Assembly: GCA_902363135.1 (NCBI GenBank) | Contig: CABIZF010000002.1 | Coordinates: forward strand, 186,001 to 250,000 | Source of the DNA: Lachnospiraceae bacterium | GTDB taxonomy: Bacteria > Bacillota > Clostridia > Lachnospirales > Lachnospiraceae | DNA: 64,000 nt | Direction of reading: 5' to 3' | In this document: piece by piece, positions 35,714-44,964 of the stretch | How positions within the stretch are numbered: position 1 is the stretch's first letter | Layout: each line of letters opens with the position of its first letter | Made by a program: the position numbers and the translations under genes | Notes under the pieces: model-generated | Seen by the model: the letters and a program-made list of their open reading frames with translations, nothing else | What the model was told of the DNA's origin: nothing | The model's database searches: none

Positions 35714-37084
35714 ATGGAAAACAAAGAAAAAAGAAGTACCTTTTCCGGGAAGCTCGGCTTCGTACTGTCGGCGGCAGGCGCGTCGGTCGGGCTCGGAAAC
35801 ATCTGGAGATTCCCCTATCTGGCGGCAAAGTACGGCGGCGGAATTTTCCTGCTGATCTACATCATTCTGGCATTGACCTTTGGCTACACAATGATTGTGG
35901 CAGAGACCGCGCTGGGACGTATGACGAAAAAAAGTCCGGTCGGAGCGTTTGCCTCGTTCGGAAAGTCCTCCTGGCTGTCGGCCGGTGGCTGGATCAATGC
36001 GATTATCCCGGTGCTGATCGTACCGTATTATTCCGTCATTGGCGGCTGGGTCATCAAATATCTGGCGGAATACGTACTGGGACACGGCACGCAGCTGGCG
36101 GAAGAGGGTTATTTTAGTACGTTTATTGCAGACGGTATGTCCACGGAGCTGTGCTTTATCATTTTTTCCCTGTGCACGCTGGCGGTCATTTATGCAGGTG
36201 TCCGCAACGGAGTGGAGCGGGTGTCCAGGCTGATGATGCCGGTGCTCGTCGTGCTGTCGGTCATCATCGCTGTTTATTCTGTGACGAGACCGGGAGCACT
36301 TGAAGGAGTAAAGTATTTTCTCGTGCCGAATCCGGCGAATTTTTCGTGGATGACCGTTGTGGCCGCAATGGGGCAGATGTTCTACTCCTTATCGATTGCG
36401 ATGGGAATTCTCGTGACCTTCGGTTCTTATATGAAGAAGGATATTTCGATTGAGGGTTCGACGAAAAATGTGGAGATTTTTGACACGGCGATTGCGATCA
36501 TGGCAGGACTTATGATCATTCCGGCGGTCTTTGCATTTTCTGGCGGCGATCCGGATACCCTGCAGGCAGGGCCGGCATTGATGTTTATCACGATTCCGAA
36601 GGTGTTTGCGAGTATGGGACTTGGCACATTCGTCGGTATCCTGTTTTTCCTGCTTGTGTTCTGTGCGGCGGTGACGAGCTCCATTGCGCTGACGGAGAGC
36701 GCGGTCTCGACATTTCAGGATGAACTCAGATGGAGCCGGAAGAAGGCGACTGTGATCGTGGGTGTGATTATGCTCGCCCTCGGTACCTTATCGTCACTTG
36801 GCTATGGCGTGCTCGGCGGGGTGAAGCTCATCGGTATGCAGTTCCTCGATTTCTTTGATTTCCTGACGAATTCGGTCATGATGCCGATCGCAGCGATTGC
36901 GACCTGTCTGCTCGTTTCCCGCGTCATCGGTGTGAAAAAGATCGAGGAGGAGGTACTTCATGGTGAAGGCACCTTTAAGCGAAAACAGATTTTCAATTTT
37001 ATGATCCGCTGGCTGTGCCCGATCTTTGCAGCGATTATTCTGCTGAGCTCTGTGGCAAATGCGTTCGGATGGATTTCAATGTAA
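35714..37084 (+). CDS. Sodium-dependent transporter, NSS/SNF family
   Basis: 456 residues with about eleven membrane segments. The N terminus has the family signature ASVGLGNIWRFPYLAAKYGG (about residues 23-42), which lines the sodium and substrate sites. Other typical parts are YYSVIGGWVIKYL (about 104-116) and FYSLSIAMGILVTFGSYMKK (about 221-240). Bacterial members import amino acids such as tryptophan, tyrosine or leucine with Na+. The substrate here cannot be fixed. Confidence 0.9.
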   Translation: MENKEKRSTFSGKLGFVLSAAGASVGLGNIWRFPYLAAKYGGGIFLLIYIILALTFGYTMIVAETALGRMTKKSPVGAFASFGKSSWLSAGGWINAIIPVLIVPYYSVIGGWVIKYLAEYVLGHGTQLAEEGYFSTFIADGMSTELCFIIFSLCTLAVIYAGVRNGVERVSRLMMPVLVVLSVIIAVYSVTRPGALEGVKYFLVPNPANFSWMTVVAAMGQMFYSLSIAMGILVTFGSYMKKDISIEGSTKNVEIFDTAIAIMAGLMIIPAVFAFSGGDPDTLQAGPALMFITIPKVFASMGLGTFVGILFFLLVFCAAVTSSIALTESAVSTFQDELRWSRKKATVIVGVIMLALGTLSSLGYGVLGGVKLIGMQFLDFFDFLTNSVMMPIAAIATCLLVSRVIGVKKIEEEVLHGEGTFKRKQIFNFMIRWLCPIFAAIILLSSVANAFGWISM

Positions 37085-37237
37085 GAAGGAAGACCTGAGT
37101 CTTATTTAACCGAATCAAGCAAGGCCCTGCTTCAATTGCACAAAGCAATAAGCTGCGAAGCTAGACCCTGTCAGCAGAGATGCAGGGATGGATTGCGAAT
37201 ATCCGATTGGCAAGCAATTGCAGAAAGAGGGAGAATT

Positions 37238-39088
37238 ATGAAAAAGAAAAAACGGAGCAGAGCCTTGTCTGTACTTTTGATGATGGTGGCAGCCATAGTC
37301 TTTCTGTCAGGCTGTGGCGGGAAGCGTGCGGAAAAGGAAGATGCAGACACACTCACCGTGTATTTGTGGAGCACGAACCTGTATGAAAAATATGCACCGT
37401 ACATCCAGGAACAGCTTCCGGATATCAATATTGAGTTTGTAGTAGGCAACAATGATCTGGATTTCTACCGGTTTCTGAATGAAAACGATGGATTGCCGGA
37501 TATTATAACCTGCTGTCGGTTTTCGCTGCATGATGCAAGTCCGCTGAAGGACAGCCTGATGGATCTTTCCACAACCAATGCGGCAGGTGCTGTCTATGAC
37601 ACATACCTCAACAATTTTATGAATGAGGATGGAAGCGTCAACTGGCTTCCGGTATGTGCGGATGCGCATGGATTTGTAGTGAACAAAGACCTTTTTGAAG
37701 AGTATGATATTCCTCTGCCAACCGATTACGAAAGCTTCGTTTCTGCCTGCCGGGCATTTGACGAGGTGGGGATCCGTGGATTTACTGCAGACTATCATTA
37801 TGATTATACTTGTATGGAAACGCTGCAGGGGCTGTCTGCAACAGAGCTGTCATCTGCGGCCGGACGCAAGTGGCGTACCGCCTACAGTGACCCGGATAAT
37901 ACAAAGAAAGAAGGTCTGGATGGCACCGTCTGGCCGGAGGCTTTTGAACGTATGGAGCAGTTCATTGAGGATACAGGGCTGAGCGAGGATGATCTGGATC
38001 TGAATTATGATGATGTGACTGAGATGTATAAAAGCGGTAAGCTTGCCATGTACTTCGGCAGCTCTTCCGGTGTAAAAATGTTTCAGGATCAGGGCATTAA
38101 CACAGCTTTTCTGCCATTCTTCCAGGAAAACGGCGAAAAGTGGCTGATGACCACACCGTATTTCCAGGTGGCTTTGAACCGTGATCTGACGCAGGACGAG
38201 ACACGTCGCCAGAAAGCAATGAAGGTGCTGAACGTAATGCTTTCCGATGATGCACAGAACAGGATCATTTATGATGGCCAGGATCTCTTAAGCTACAGCC
38301 AGGATGTGGATATTCGTCTTACGGAATATCTGAAGGATGTCAAGTCTGTGGTCGAAGAGAATCATATGTATATCCGCATTGCGTCAAATGACTTTTTCGC
38401 GGTATCAAAGGATGTGGTTTCTAAGATGATCTCAGGTGAATACGATGCAGAGCAGGCCTATCAGTCATTCAACGCCCAGCTTCTTGAGGAAGAATCCACC
38501 TCTGAGAATCCGGTTTTGGATTCTCAGAATGCCTATTCCAACCGCTTCCATAGCAGCGGGGGTAACGCTGCCTATTCTGTGATGGCGAACACTCTGCGCG
38601 GCATTTACGGGACGGATGTGCTGATCGCAACGGGAAACAGCTTTACGGGAAGCGTATTGAAGGCAGAGTATACAGAAAAAATGGTGGGCGACATGATTAT
38701 GCCAAACGATCTTTCGGCTTACAGCTGCAAGATGAGCGGAGCTGAGCTGAAAGAGACGGTCAGAAACTTTGTAGAAGGTTACCAGGGAGGCTTCATTCCG
38801 TTTAACCGTGGTTCTCTGCCTGTGTTGAGCGGTATTTCTGTGGAGATCAGGGAAACGGATGATGGTTATACACTGAGTAAGGTTACAAGGGATGGAAAAA
38901 AAGTTCAGGATGATGATACTTTTACGGTAACCTGCCTTGCAATACCAAAACACATGGAAGCGTATCCGACAGAGGATCATGCTGTATTTACCGGAGGCGA
39001 TACCTCTGTAGAAGATACCTGGATTGAATATGTTTTGGAGGGTGATGCCATTCTCGCAGAGCCTGAAGACTACATGACTCTGAGGTGA
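37238..39088 (+). CDS. Lipoprotein: solute-binding domain joined to 5'-nucleotidase C-terminal domain
   Basis: 616 residues. A lipobox (VFLSGCGG, Cys near residue 27) anchors it outside the membrane. Residues about 35-430 resemble family 1 extracellular solute-binding proteins (TLTVYLWSTNLYEKYAPYIQ; LPVCADAHGFVVNKDLFEEY). Residues about 455-610 resemble the 5'-nucleotidase C-terminal domain (DVLIATGNSFTGSVLKAEYT; YSCKMSGAELKETVRNFVEG; LPVLSGISVEIRETDDGY), without the metal phosphoesterase domain that normally precedes it. The start has an AGAGGGAG site. The next gene, a hybrid histidine kinase, starts six bases after its stop, so this protein probably supplies the ligand signal. Confidence 0.8.
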   Translation: MKKKKRSRALSVLLMMVAAIVFLSGCGGKRAEKEDADTLTVYLWSTNLYEKYAPYIQEQLPDINIEFVVGNNDLDFYRFLNENDGLPDIITCCRFSLHDASPLKDSLMDLSTTNAAGAVYDTYLNNFMNEDGSVNWLPVCADAHGFVVNKDLFEEYDIPLPTDYESFVSACRAFDEVGIRGFTADYHYDYTCMETLQGLSATELSSAAGRKWRTAYSDPDNTKKEGLDGTVWPEAFERMEQFIEDTGLSEDDLDLNYDDVTEMYKSGKLAMYFGSSSGVKMFQDQGINTAFLPFFQENGEKWLMTTPYFQVALNRDLTQDETRRQKAMKVLNVMLSDDAQNRIIYDGQDLLSYSQDVDIRLTEYLKDVKSVVEENHMYIRIASNDFFAVSKDVVSKMISGEYDAEQAYQSFNAQLLEEESTSENPVLDSQNAYSNRFHSSGGNAAYSVMANTLRGIYGTDVLIATGNSFTGSVLKAEYTEKMVGDMIMPNDLSAYSCKMSGAELKETVRNFVEGYQGGFIPFNRGSLPVLSGISVEIRETDDGYTLSKVTRDGKKVQDDDTFTVTCLAIPKHMEAYPTEDHAVFTGGDTSVEDTWIEYVLEGDAILAEPEDYMTLR

Positions 39089-39093
39089 GAAGA

Positions 39094-42021
39094 ATGGGTG
39101 TTAAGAATCGCAATACGGGCAAACGCTTAATGGCGGCGATCTTTTGTGTTTCCTTCATAGGGATCGCTTTGATGGGGTTCCTATATTTTGAGTTTGTGTC
39201 AAAAACTGTTTATGAGGAAAGCGTTTCTCATCTGACGGAGGTTTTTCATCAGTCTGATACGATGTTAAAGGAACTGGCAAATAAGAACCTGACGTATCTC
39301 CATATGTGGGGGGAGTATCTGCAGGATACCTCCGGTGAAAGCGAAATCCGTGATTATATAGAAAAAGCGCAGGAGGAAGCGGGTTTTTTATATTTCTATT
39401 TTCTGTCAGCTGACGGAAACTATAAGACGGCGACAGGTGAGACCGGGTATCTTGGATTACAGGAAAATCTTGCAGATGAGATCTGGCAGGGAAATGATAT
39501 CATAACGAATGTAGCAGTTCCGGGACAATCTCAGATGCTTGTTTTTGCCAGCCCTGACTCTCATGGAAGCTATCAGGGATTTGAATATGATGCGATTGCC
39601 ATTGCCTATGAAAACACGGATATCGTAGATGTACTGGATATTTCTGCTTTTGATGGAAATGCAAAGAGCTATGTTGTCCATCCGGATGGCCGTGTTGTGG
39701 TCGACCGTTCGTTCGAATCATGGGGAAATGCGTATAATTTTTTTGGCGTTTTGAGAGAGCATTCCGACATATCCGAAAAAGAGATCCTTGCGCTTTCGGA
39801 GAAGTTTAAACAAGGACATACCGATGCGATGATGGTAAACCTGGATGGAGAGGACTACTATCTGGTCTATGAAAAATCAGATATTCAGGACTGGATGTTC
39901 CTGGGACTTGTGCAGGCAGATATCGTCAATGCCAGTATGAACAAATTGCAGCTTAGCACGATGCTCCTTGCGGGTTCAGTTGTGTTCTGCCTTGCGGCGC
40001 TTCTTGTTGGACTTATCATACAGAAAAGCAGGGCAAGCCTGAGAAGAAAGGATACTGAGATCCTGTACAGGGACGAGCTGTTTCAAAAGCTGTCAATGAA
40101 TGTGGATGACGTTTTTCTGATGCTGGATGCAAAAACATATGAGGCAGATTACGTCAGTCCGAATGTGGAAAAACTGCTGGGCATTACAGTAGAACAGATC
40201 CGGAAGGATATTTGTATTCTGGGAAGACTGAACCCCGCAGGTTCTGAAGATCCGGAGAAGAATTATCTGGATGGAATCCAGGTCGAAGAACAGCAGGAAT
40301 GGGATTTTGAATATGTCCATCAGAAGACAGGGGAACGACGCTGGTTTCATAATATTGCAATGGGCAGTGAGGTAAACGGAAAGAAGAAATATATTCTTGT
40401 CATGTCGGATCGTACCTCTGACAGGAAAATGAATCAGGCACTTTCCGAGGCAGCCCGTGCTGCGGAGACTGCGAACCGTGCAAAGAGTACATTTCTTTCC
40501 AACATGTCTCACGATATCCGGACCCCAATGAATGCGATTATTGGTTTTACGACACTGGCTGTAAGCAATATTGATAATAAGAAAAGAGTCCGGGATTATC
40601 TGGGAAAGATCCTCTCATCCAGCAATCATCTGCTCTCGCTGATCAATGATATACTGGATATGAGCCGTATTGAGAGCGGAAAGATCCACCTGGAAGAAAC
40701 AGAGGTCAGTCTGTCGGAGGTGCTTCATGATTTGAAGACGATCATCAGCGGGCAGATTCATGCGAAGCAGCTGGAGCTTTATATGGATGCCATGGATGTT
40801 GCGAACGAGGATGTCTATTGTGATAAGACGCGGCTGAATCAGGTGCTGCTGAATCTGCTGTCCAATGCCGTCAAGTTTACGCCAGCAGGCGGAACCGTTT
40901 CGGTCCGTCTGAAGGAGTATCCGGGGACGATCAGCGGCAGTGAGCTGTACGAGATCCGGGTGAAGGATAACGGAATCGGCATGAGCCAGGAATTTGTACA
41001 GAAGCTCTTTTCGCCTTTTGAGCGGGAGCGGACTTCTACAGTCAGCAGGACCCAGGGTACGGGACTTGGCATGGCGATCACCAAGAACATCGTAACTATG
41101 ATGGGAGGATCCATAGAGGTTCAGACGGAACAGGGAAAAGGTACCGAATTTATTGTCCGTCTGCCATTGCGGATCCAGTCGGGGCATCATCGTATAGAGA
41201 AGATCGCAGAGCTGGAGGGCCTTAAGGCATTGGTGGTAGACGATGACTTCAATACCTGTGACAGTGTGACAAAGATGCTTGTAAAGGTCGGGATGCGTTC
41301 AGAATGGACACTTTCCGGCAAGGAGGCTGTGTTGCGTGCAAGGCAGTCTATGGAGCTTGGGGATGCATTCCATGCTTATATCATCGACTGGCGACTGCCG
41401 GATATGAATGGCATTGAGGTCACCCGTCAGATCCGCAGTCTCGGAGACGACACGCCGATCATTATCCTGACTGCGTATGACTGGTCCGATATCGAAGTAG
41501 AGGCCAGGGCGGCAGGGGTGACTGCATTTTGTGCGAAGCCGATGTTTATGTCAGATATCAGAGAGACGCTGATGGCCGCTATCGGCCAGAAGCAGGCCGG
41601 GACAGAGGATACGATCCTTCCGGCGGCAGGCGCAGATTTCAAAGGCAGGTGCATACTGCTTGTGGAGGACAATGAACTGAACAGAGAAATCGCTGAGGAG
41701 CTCCTGAATGAATATGGGTTCCGGGTTGATACGGCAGAAAACGGAGCAGAGGCAGTGGAGACGGTGAAGAATTCCGCACCGGGCGAATATGATCTGGTGC
41801 TTATGGATGTGCAGATGCCTGTGATGAACGGCTACGAGGCCACGGAGCAGATTCGTGCACTGGATGATCCGGATCTGGCGGGAATCACGATCCTTGCCAT
41901 GACGGCCAATGCCTTTGATGAAGACAAAAAGAAAGCCCTGAACTGTGGTATGAATGGATTTTTATCCAAGCCGATTGTTATTGACGAACTGATCGCTACA
42001 TTACAAAATAACCTGAAGTGA
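39094..42021 (+). CDS. Hybrid sensor histidine kinase with two receiver domains
   Basis: 975 residues. Two membrane segments (about residues 12-34 and 291-311) flank an extracellular Cache-like sensor. A PAS domain follows (about 335-445), then HisKA with the phospho-acceptor in FLSNMSHDIRTPMNAIIGFT, the HATPase (NQVLLNLLSNAVKFTPAGGT; TQGTGLGMAITKNIV), a receiver starting KALVVDDDFNTCDSVTKML and a second starting CILLVEDNELNREIAEELL. An earlier in-frame GTG at 39085 overlaps the previous stop; ATG 39094 is better placed after GAGGTGA. There is no output domain, so signalling must end in protein contacts or another regulator. The lipoprotein gene upstream is its likely partner. Confidence 0.92.
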   Translation: MGVKNRNTGKRLMAAIFCVSFIGIALMGFLYFEFVSKTVYEESVSHLTEVFHQSDTMLKELANKNLTYLHMWGEYLQDTSGESEIRDYIEKAQEEAGFLYFYFLSADGNYKTATGETGYLGLQENLADEIWQGNDIITNVAVPGQSQMLVFASPDSHGSYQGFEYDAIAIAYENTDIVDVLDISAFDGNAKSYVVHPDGRVVVDRSFESWGNAYNFFGVLREHSDISEKEILALSEKFKQGHTDAMMVNLDGEDYYLVYEKSDIQDWMFLGLVQADIVNASMNKLQLSTMLLAGSVVFCLAALLVGLIIQKSRASLRRKDTEILYRDELFQKLSMNVDDVFLMLDAKTYEADYVSPNVEKLLGITVEQIRKDICILGRLNPAGSEDPEKNYLDGIQVEEQQEWDFEYVHQKTGERRWFHNIAMGSEVNGKKKYILVMSDRTSDRKMNQALSEAARAAETANRAKSTFLSNMSHDIRTPMNAIIGFTTLAVSNIDNKKRVRDYLGKILSSSNHLLSLINDILDMSRIESGKIHLEETEVSLSEVLHDLKTIISGQIHAKQLELYMDAMDVANEDVYCDKTRLNQVLLNLLSNAVKFTPAGGTVSVRLKEYPGTISGSELYEIRVKDNGIGMSQEFVQKLFSPFERERTSTVSRTQGTGLGMAITKNIVTMMGGSIEVQTEQGKGTEFIVRLPLRIQSGHHRIEKIAELEGLKALVVDDDFNTCDSVTKMLVKVGMRSEWTLSGKEAVLRARQSMELGDAFHAYIIDWRLPDMNGIEVTRQIRSLGDDTPIIILTAYDWSDIEVEARAAGVTAFCAKPMFMSDIRETLMAAIGQKQAGTEDTILPAAGADFKGRCILLVEDNELNREIAEELLNEYGFRVDTAENGAEAVETVKNSAPGEYDLVLMDVQMPVMNGYEATEQIRALDDPDLAGITILAMTANAFDEDKKKALNCGMNGFLSKPIVIDELIATLQNNLK

Positions 42022-42023
42022 GT

Positions 42024-43805
42024 TCAGGAATGCCCCGGCGCAGTAAATTTTTCGCTGTAATGAATGTGCACGTCCTCCCGGTCCGCGAACAATACATAAA
42101 ATACGCTTCCGTATTGCTGACTCTCCACGAGCCGTCCGTGATCCAGCACAGAAATGTAAGATCCGTCAGCTTTTCGAAGATGAAAGTGAATATAGTCATT
42201 TTCATTGCCGCTGTCAATCTGTTTCCAGATACTTGCTTCGATCTGTTGCTGCTCGTCTTTTCGAATCAGATTGCGGAAGCTTTTCTTTGTGAGCCGAAAG
42301 AGCTCATCCATATTTTGATATCCGCCCATGCGAAGAAACTCGTGGTTGGCGTAAAAGAGTTCGTCATCTCCTTTGTCTGCCTTGTATATGATAAACGCAC
42401 CCGGGAGGTGTTCGGAGATATCCTTGAATGCGAATCCCAACTGTTTCCGGATTCCTGATTGAAGCCCTTCTTTGTAAGCCATACACCCGTTTTTTCCATG
42501 AAGCTTTATTGCATAAAGGGCTGCATCTGCACAGCGTATGAGCTGTGAGCGGCTGGATGCAGATGTCGGATATTCCGCATATCCGAGTGAAATGTAAAAA
42601 GGATGTTCTTTTCCCTTGCAGGAGAATGTCTTTGGAGCCATGGTGAATTTCCGCAGTAGCTCTTTTGCATCTTCACAGGTATGATTTGGCAGAAGAATAC
42701 AGAACTCATCACCGCCATTTCTTCCGAGCAATGCATCAGACGGGAAAAAGGACTTCATGCTGTCTGCCAGACTCTTTAATGCCCTGTCTCCATAGGCATG
42801 TCCATAGATATCATTGATGAGCTTAAAGTCATCAATGTCAAGGAGTGCAGCCACAAAATGTGCGTTTGGATTTTTGGCGATGATCCTTTCTGCTAATGCA
42901 TCAAATCCATAGCGGTTGTAAATATCGGTAAGAGCATCCGTGTGTGCCAGTATTTGAAATTTATCTTGATTTTCCTTCGATACTAACCATACCCGGGTAA
43001 GAACAGACAGAAGCAGGACGATAGCAGTAAAAAATCCACTGATTATCGCTATTAATTGAGTGTTCCGCCATCCGCTTTTTGGAGTTACCTCAAATCTCCA
43101 GTACTCTTCCCCTATCGTGAAAGCATAAGAAACAGGATGAGCCATCTGGCCATCTGACTGATAAACGACCTTATAAGTGTCACTCCAGGGAGTGGCTGTT
43201 TTTGAAAGGCTGTATTCATACCCGAAATTCGTAAGTGCACGGATTGAGTCTGAAAAAATATCCGGAACACGCAGGATAACAATAGTAAATCCCCAGAAAT
43301 ATTCCTGTCCGCCTTCATCCTCCAGATAGATTGGATTGCGGACGGCAATTCCACAGCCGCCCTGCTCCAGCTCGAAAGGGCCTTGTGTGATGATGGTATG
43401 ATTGTCTCTTGCATAGCAGGAAACTTTTCCACGGTCTTTGTCATGGAGCAGATCAATTTTGCCTGCCTCATTTCCCTCGGCAGGATAAATATCTGTCACA
43501 ACCCCATCCGGGGCAAGCTGCACGCTTTCAATGGAATCGGAGATAAGATTTTTTGCGATCGTATCAAACTGATGAATCGCTCCGTCTTCACTGATCAACA
43601 CCTGCTTCAGCGCATCCGTAATCTCAATTCCATTTGTAATCTTATTTTTTATATCTTCACCATAGGTTGCTGCATTTAATTGTGCTGTTACGTGTCTCTG
43701 TGCTTTTTCGTGGGTGTCCGTTTTGTATACAATTACACCGGTAAGACATATGCCCAGTAAAAAAACGATAAGGGGCACAAGCGTTTTTTTCTTCACCTGC
43801 TTCAC
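42024..43805 (-). CDS. GGDEF diguanylate cyclase with extracellular sensor and C-terminal PAS
   Basis: 593 residues. A membrane anchor (about residues 8-28), an extracellular CHASE-like domain (about 30-250) and a second membrane segment (about 252-275) precede the GGDEF domain (about 285-445). The active loop is LLGRNGGDEFCILLP, complete. The inhibitory RxxD site upstream is not present (FFPSDALLG), so feedback by c-di-GMP may be absent. A PAS-like tail occupies about 455-580. It would make c-di-GMP. Its stop lies two bases from the stop of the hybrid kinase, tail to tail, so the two messages overlap unless a terminator inside the coding regions acts. Confidence 0.88.
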   Translation of the reverse strand: MKQVKKKTLVPLIVFLLGICLTGVIVYKTDTHEKAQRHVTAQLNAATYGEDIKNKITNGIEITDALKQVLISEDGAIHQFDTIAKNLISDSIESVQLAPDGVVTDIYPAEGNEAGKIDLLHDKDRGKVSCYARDNHTIITQGPFELEQGGCGIAVRNPIYLEDEGGQEYFWGFTIVILRVPDIFSDSIRALTNFGYEYSLSKTATPWSDTYKVVYQSDGQMAHPVSYAFTIGEEYWRFEVTPKSGWRNTQLIAIISGFFTAIVLLLSVLTRVWLVSKENQDKFQILAHTDALTDIYNRYGFDALAERIIAKNPNAHFVAALLDIDDFKLINDIYGHAYGDRALKSLADSMKSFFPSDALLGRNGGDEFCILLPNHTCEDAKELLRKFTMAPKTFSCKGKEHPFYISLGYAEYPTSASSRSQLIRCADAALYAIKLHGKNGCMAYKEGLQSGIRKQLGFAFKDISEHLPGAFIIYKADKGDDELFYANHEFLRMGGYQNMDELFRLTKKSFRNLIRKDEQQQIEASIWKQIDSGNENDYIHFHLRKADGSYISVLDHGRLVESQQYGSVFYVLFADREDVHIHYSEKFTAPGHS

Positions 43806-44002
43806 CTCGTTTTATACATCGAATATTTCAAAAAAAATATTATAGCACAGAGACCAAAAAAAGAAATAAAATTTTCGAAAAAAACAGGTAAAGTCAGGCA
43901 TATGGTAGTTTGATTATTTTCCGGAATTCTTTGGAAATTTCAGAATAACTATGGTATGATGATTTTAATGCAGAAGTATTTCGGATAAGGTGGTGGTGCA
44001 AA

Positions 44003-44461
44003 ATGGGAATGATGACAGTATATCACGGAGGATATCAGGTGGTAGACAAGCCAGAAATACGAAAAGGGCGTAATACAAAAGACTTTGGGACGGGATTTTA
44101 CTGTACTATTATTAAGGAACAGGCACAACGATGGGCGAGACGTTATGATACGAAAGTAGTTTCTATTTATGATGTATGTTTCAGGGAAGGCTTAAAGATT
44201 AAAGAATTCAAAGAAATGACCGAAGAATGGTTGGATTTTATTATTTCCTGTCGGAGTGGACAAGATCATGATTATGATATAGTGATCGGAGCTATGACTG
44301 ATGACCAGATTTATAATTATGTTTCGGATTATATGGATGGTGTGATCACGCGAGAGCAGTTTTGGACTCTTGCCAGATTCAAATATCCGACACATCAGAT
44401 TGTGTTTTGTACAGATGCAGCATTGAAGTGCCTGAAGTATCGAGATTGTGAGGTGTTTTGA
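44003..44461 (+). CDS. DUF3990 family protein, ADP-ribosyltransferase-like toxin candidate
   Basis: 152 residues. Characteristic parts are VYHGGYQVVDKPEIRKGRNT and KDFGTGFYCTIIKEQAQRWA (about residues 26-45), followed by a C-terminal FKYPTHQIVFCTDAALKCL. The YHG and FGxGFY motifs resemble the NAD-binding core of ADP-ribosyltransferases. In gut Firmicutes such genes usually precede a small partner gene, as here, with a one-base-overlap style junction (TGATG). The pair is often proposed as toxin and antitoxin; that is an inference from context. Composition is clearly AT-richer than the neighbours. Confidence 0.75.
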   Translation: MGMMTVYHGGYQVVDKPEIRKGRNTKDFGTGFYCTIIKEQAQRWARRYDTKVVSIYDVCFREGLKIKEFKEMTEEWLDFIISCRSGQDHDYDIVIGAMTDDQIYNYVSDYMDGVITREQFWTLARFKYPTHQIVFCTDAALKCLKYRDCEVF

Positions 44462-44922
44462 TGATAGGTGAAGGCAGAGAAAGCAAAAAAGATAATGATC
44501 TTTTCTATGCTTGCAGTTTGATTGAATATATTGCACGAAAGACAAAGAACACACGTGCTGATATTGTAAATCAGCTCGGACAAAAAAGATTAGAAAAGAT
44601 ATATGAGCTTGCAGATGTTTATCATTCCGACAATATTGATCGGGTAAGCGATGATTTCATAGAAGAAGCACAGATAAGTACAGGGTTATTTGATAATGTC
44701 GGAGAATGTAAATATTCCATTCCATCTTACTGGGATATTGGGAAAGTATATAAACGCCTGATAAAACAGGTGGCAGAATATGAGGATATTGCTATTATTG
44801 ACGCATTAATTAAGGTCTATCATTCATTTATCAGCGCAAAGATTGACGATTATAACAGTAGTGTCTATTACGAGAATCCCTCATATATATTCGAATCCTA
44901 CAAAGAAAACAGAATGCTTTAA
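44461..44922 (+). CDS. DUF3791-like partner of the DUF3990 protein
   Basis: 153 residues. The N-terminal half (FYACSLIEYIARKTKNTRAD, then IVNQLGQKRLEKIYELADVY) resembles the DUF3791 helical proteins that accompany DUF3990. The C-terminal half (SYWDIGKVYKRLIKQVAEYE) is an additional helical region I do not recognise. ATG 44461 shares a base with the upstream stop, so the genes are translationally coupled. It is the likely antidote or cofactor of the upstream protein. Confidence 0.6.
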   Translation: MIGEGRESKKDNDLFYACSLIEYIARKTKNTRADIVNQLGQKRLEKIYELADVYHSDNIDRVSDDFIEEAQISTGLFDNVGECKYSIPSYWDIGKVYKRLIKQVAEYEDIAIIDALIKVYHSFISAKIDDYNSSVYYENPSYIFESYKENRML

Positions 44923-44964
44923 AGAAAATGGCTGAAATAATTCAATTGATTGAGGGGGTATATA

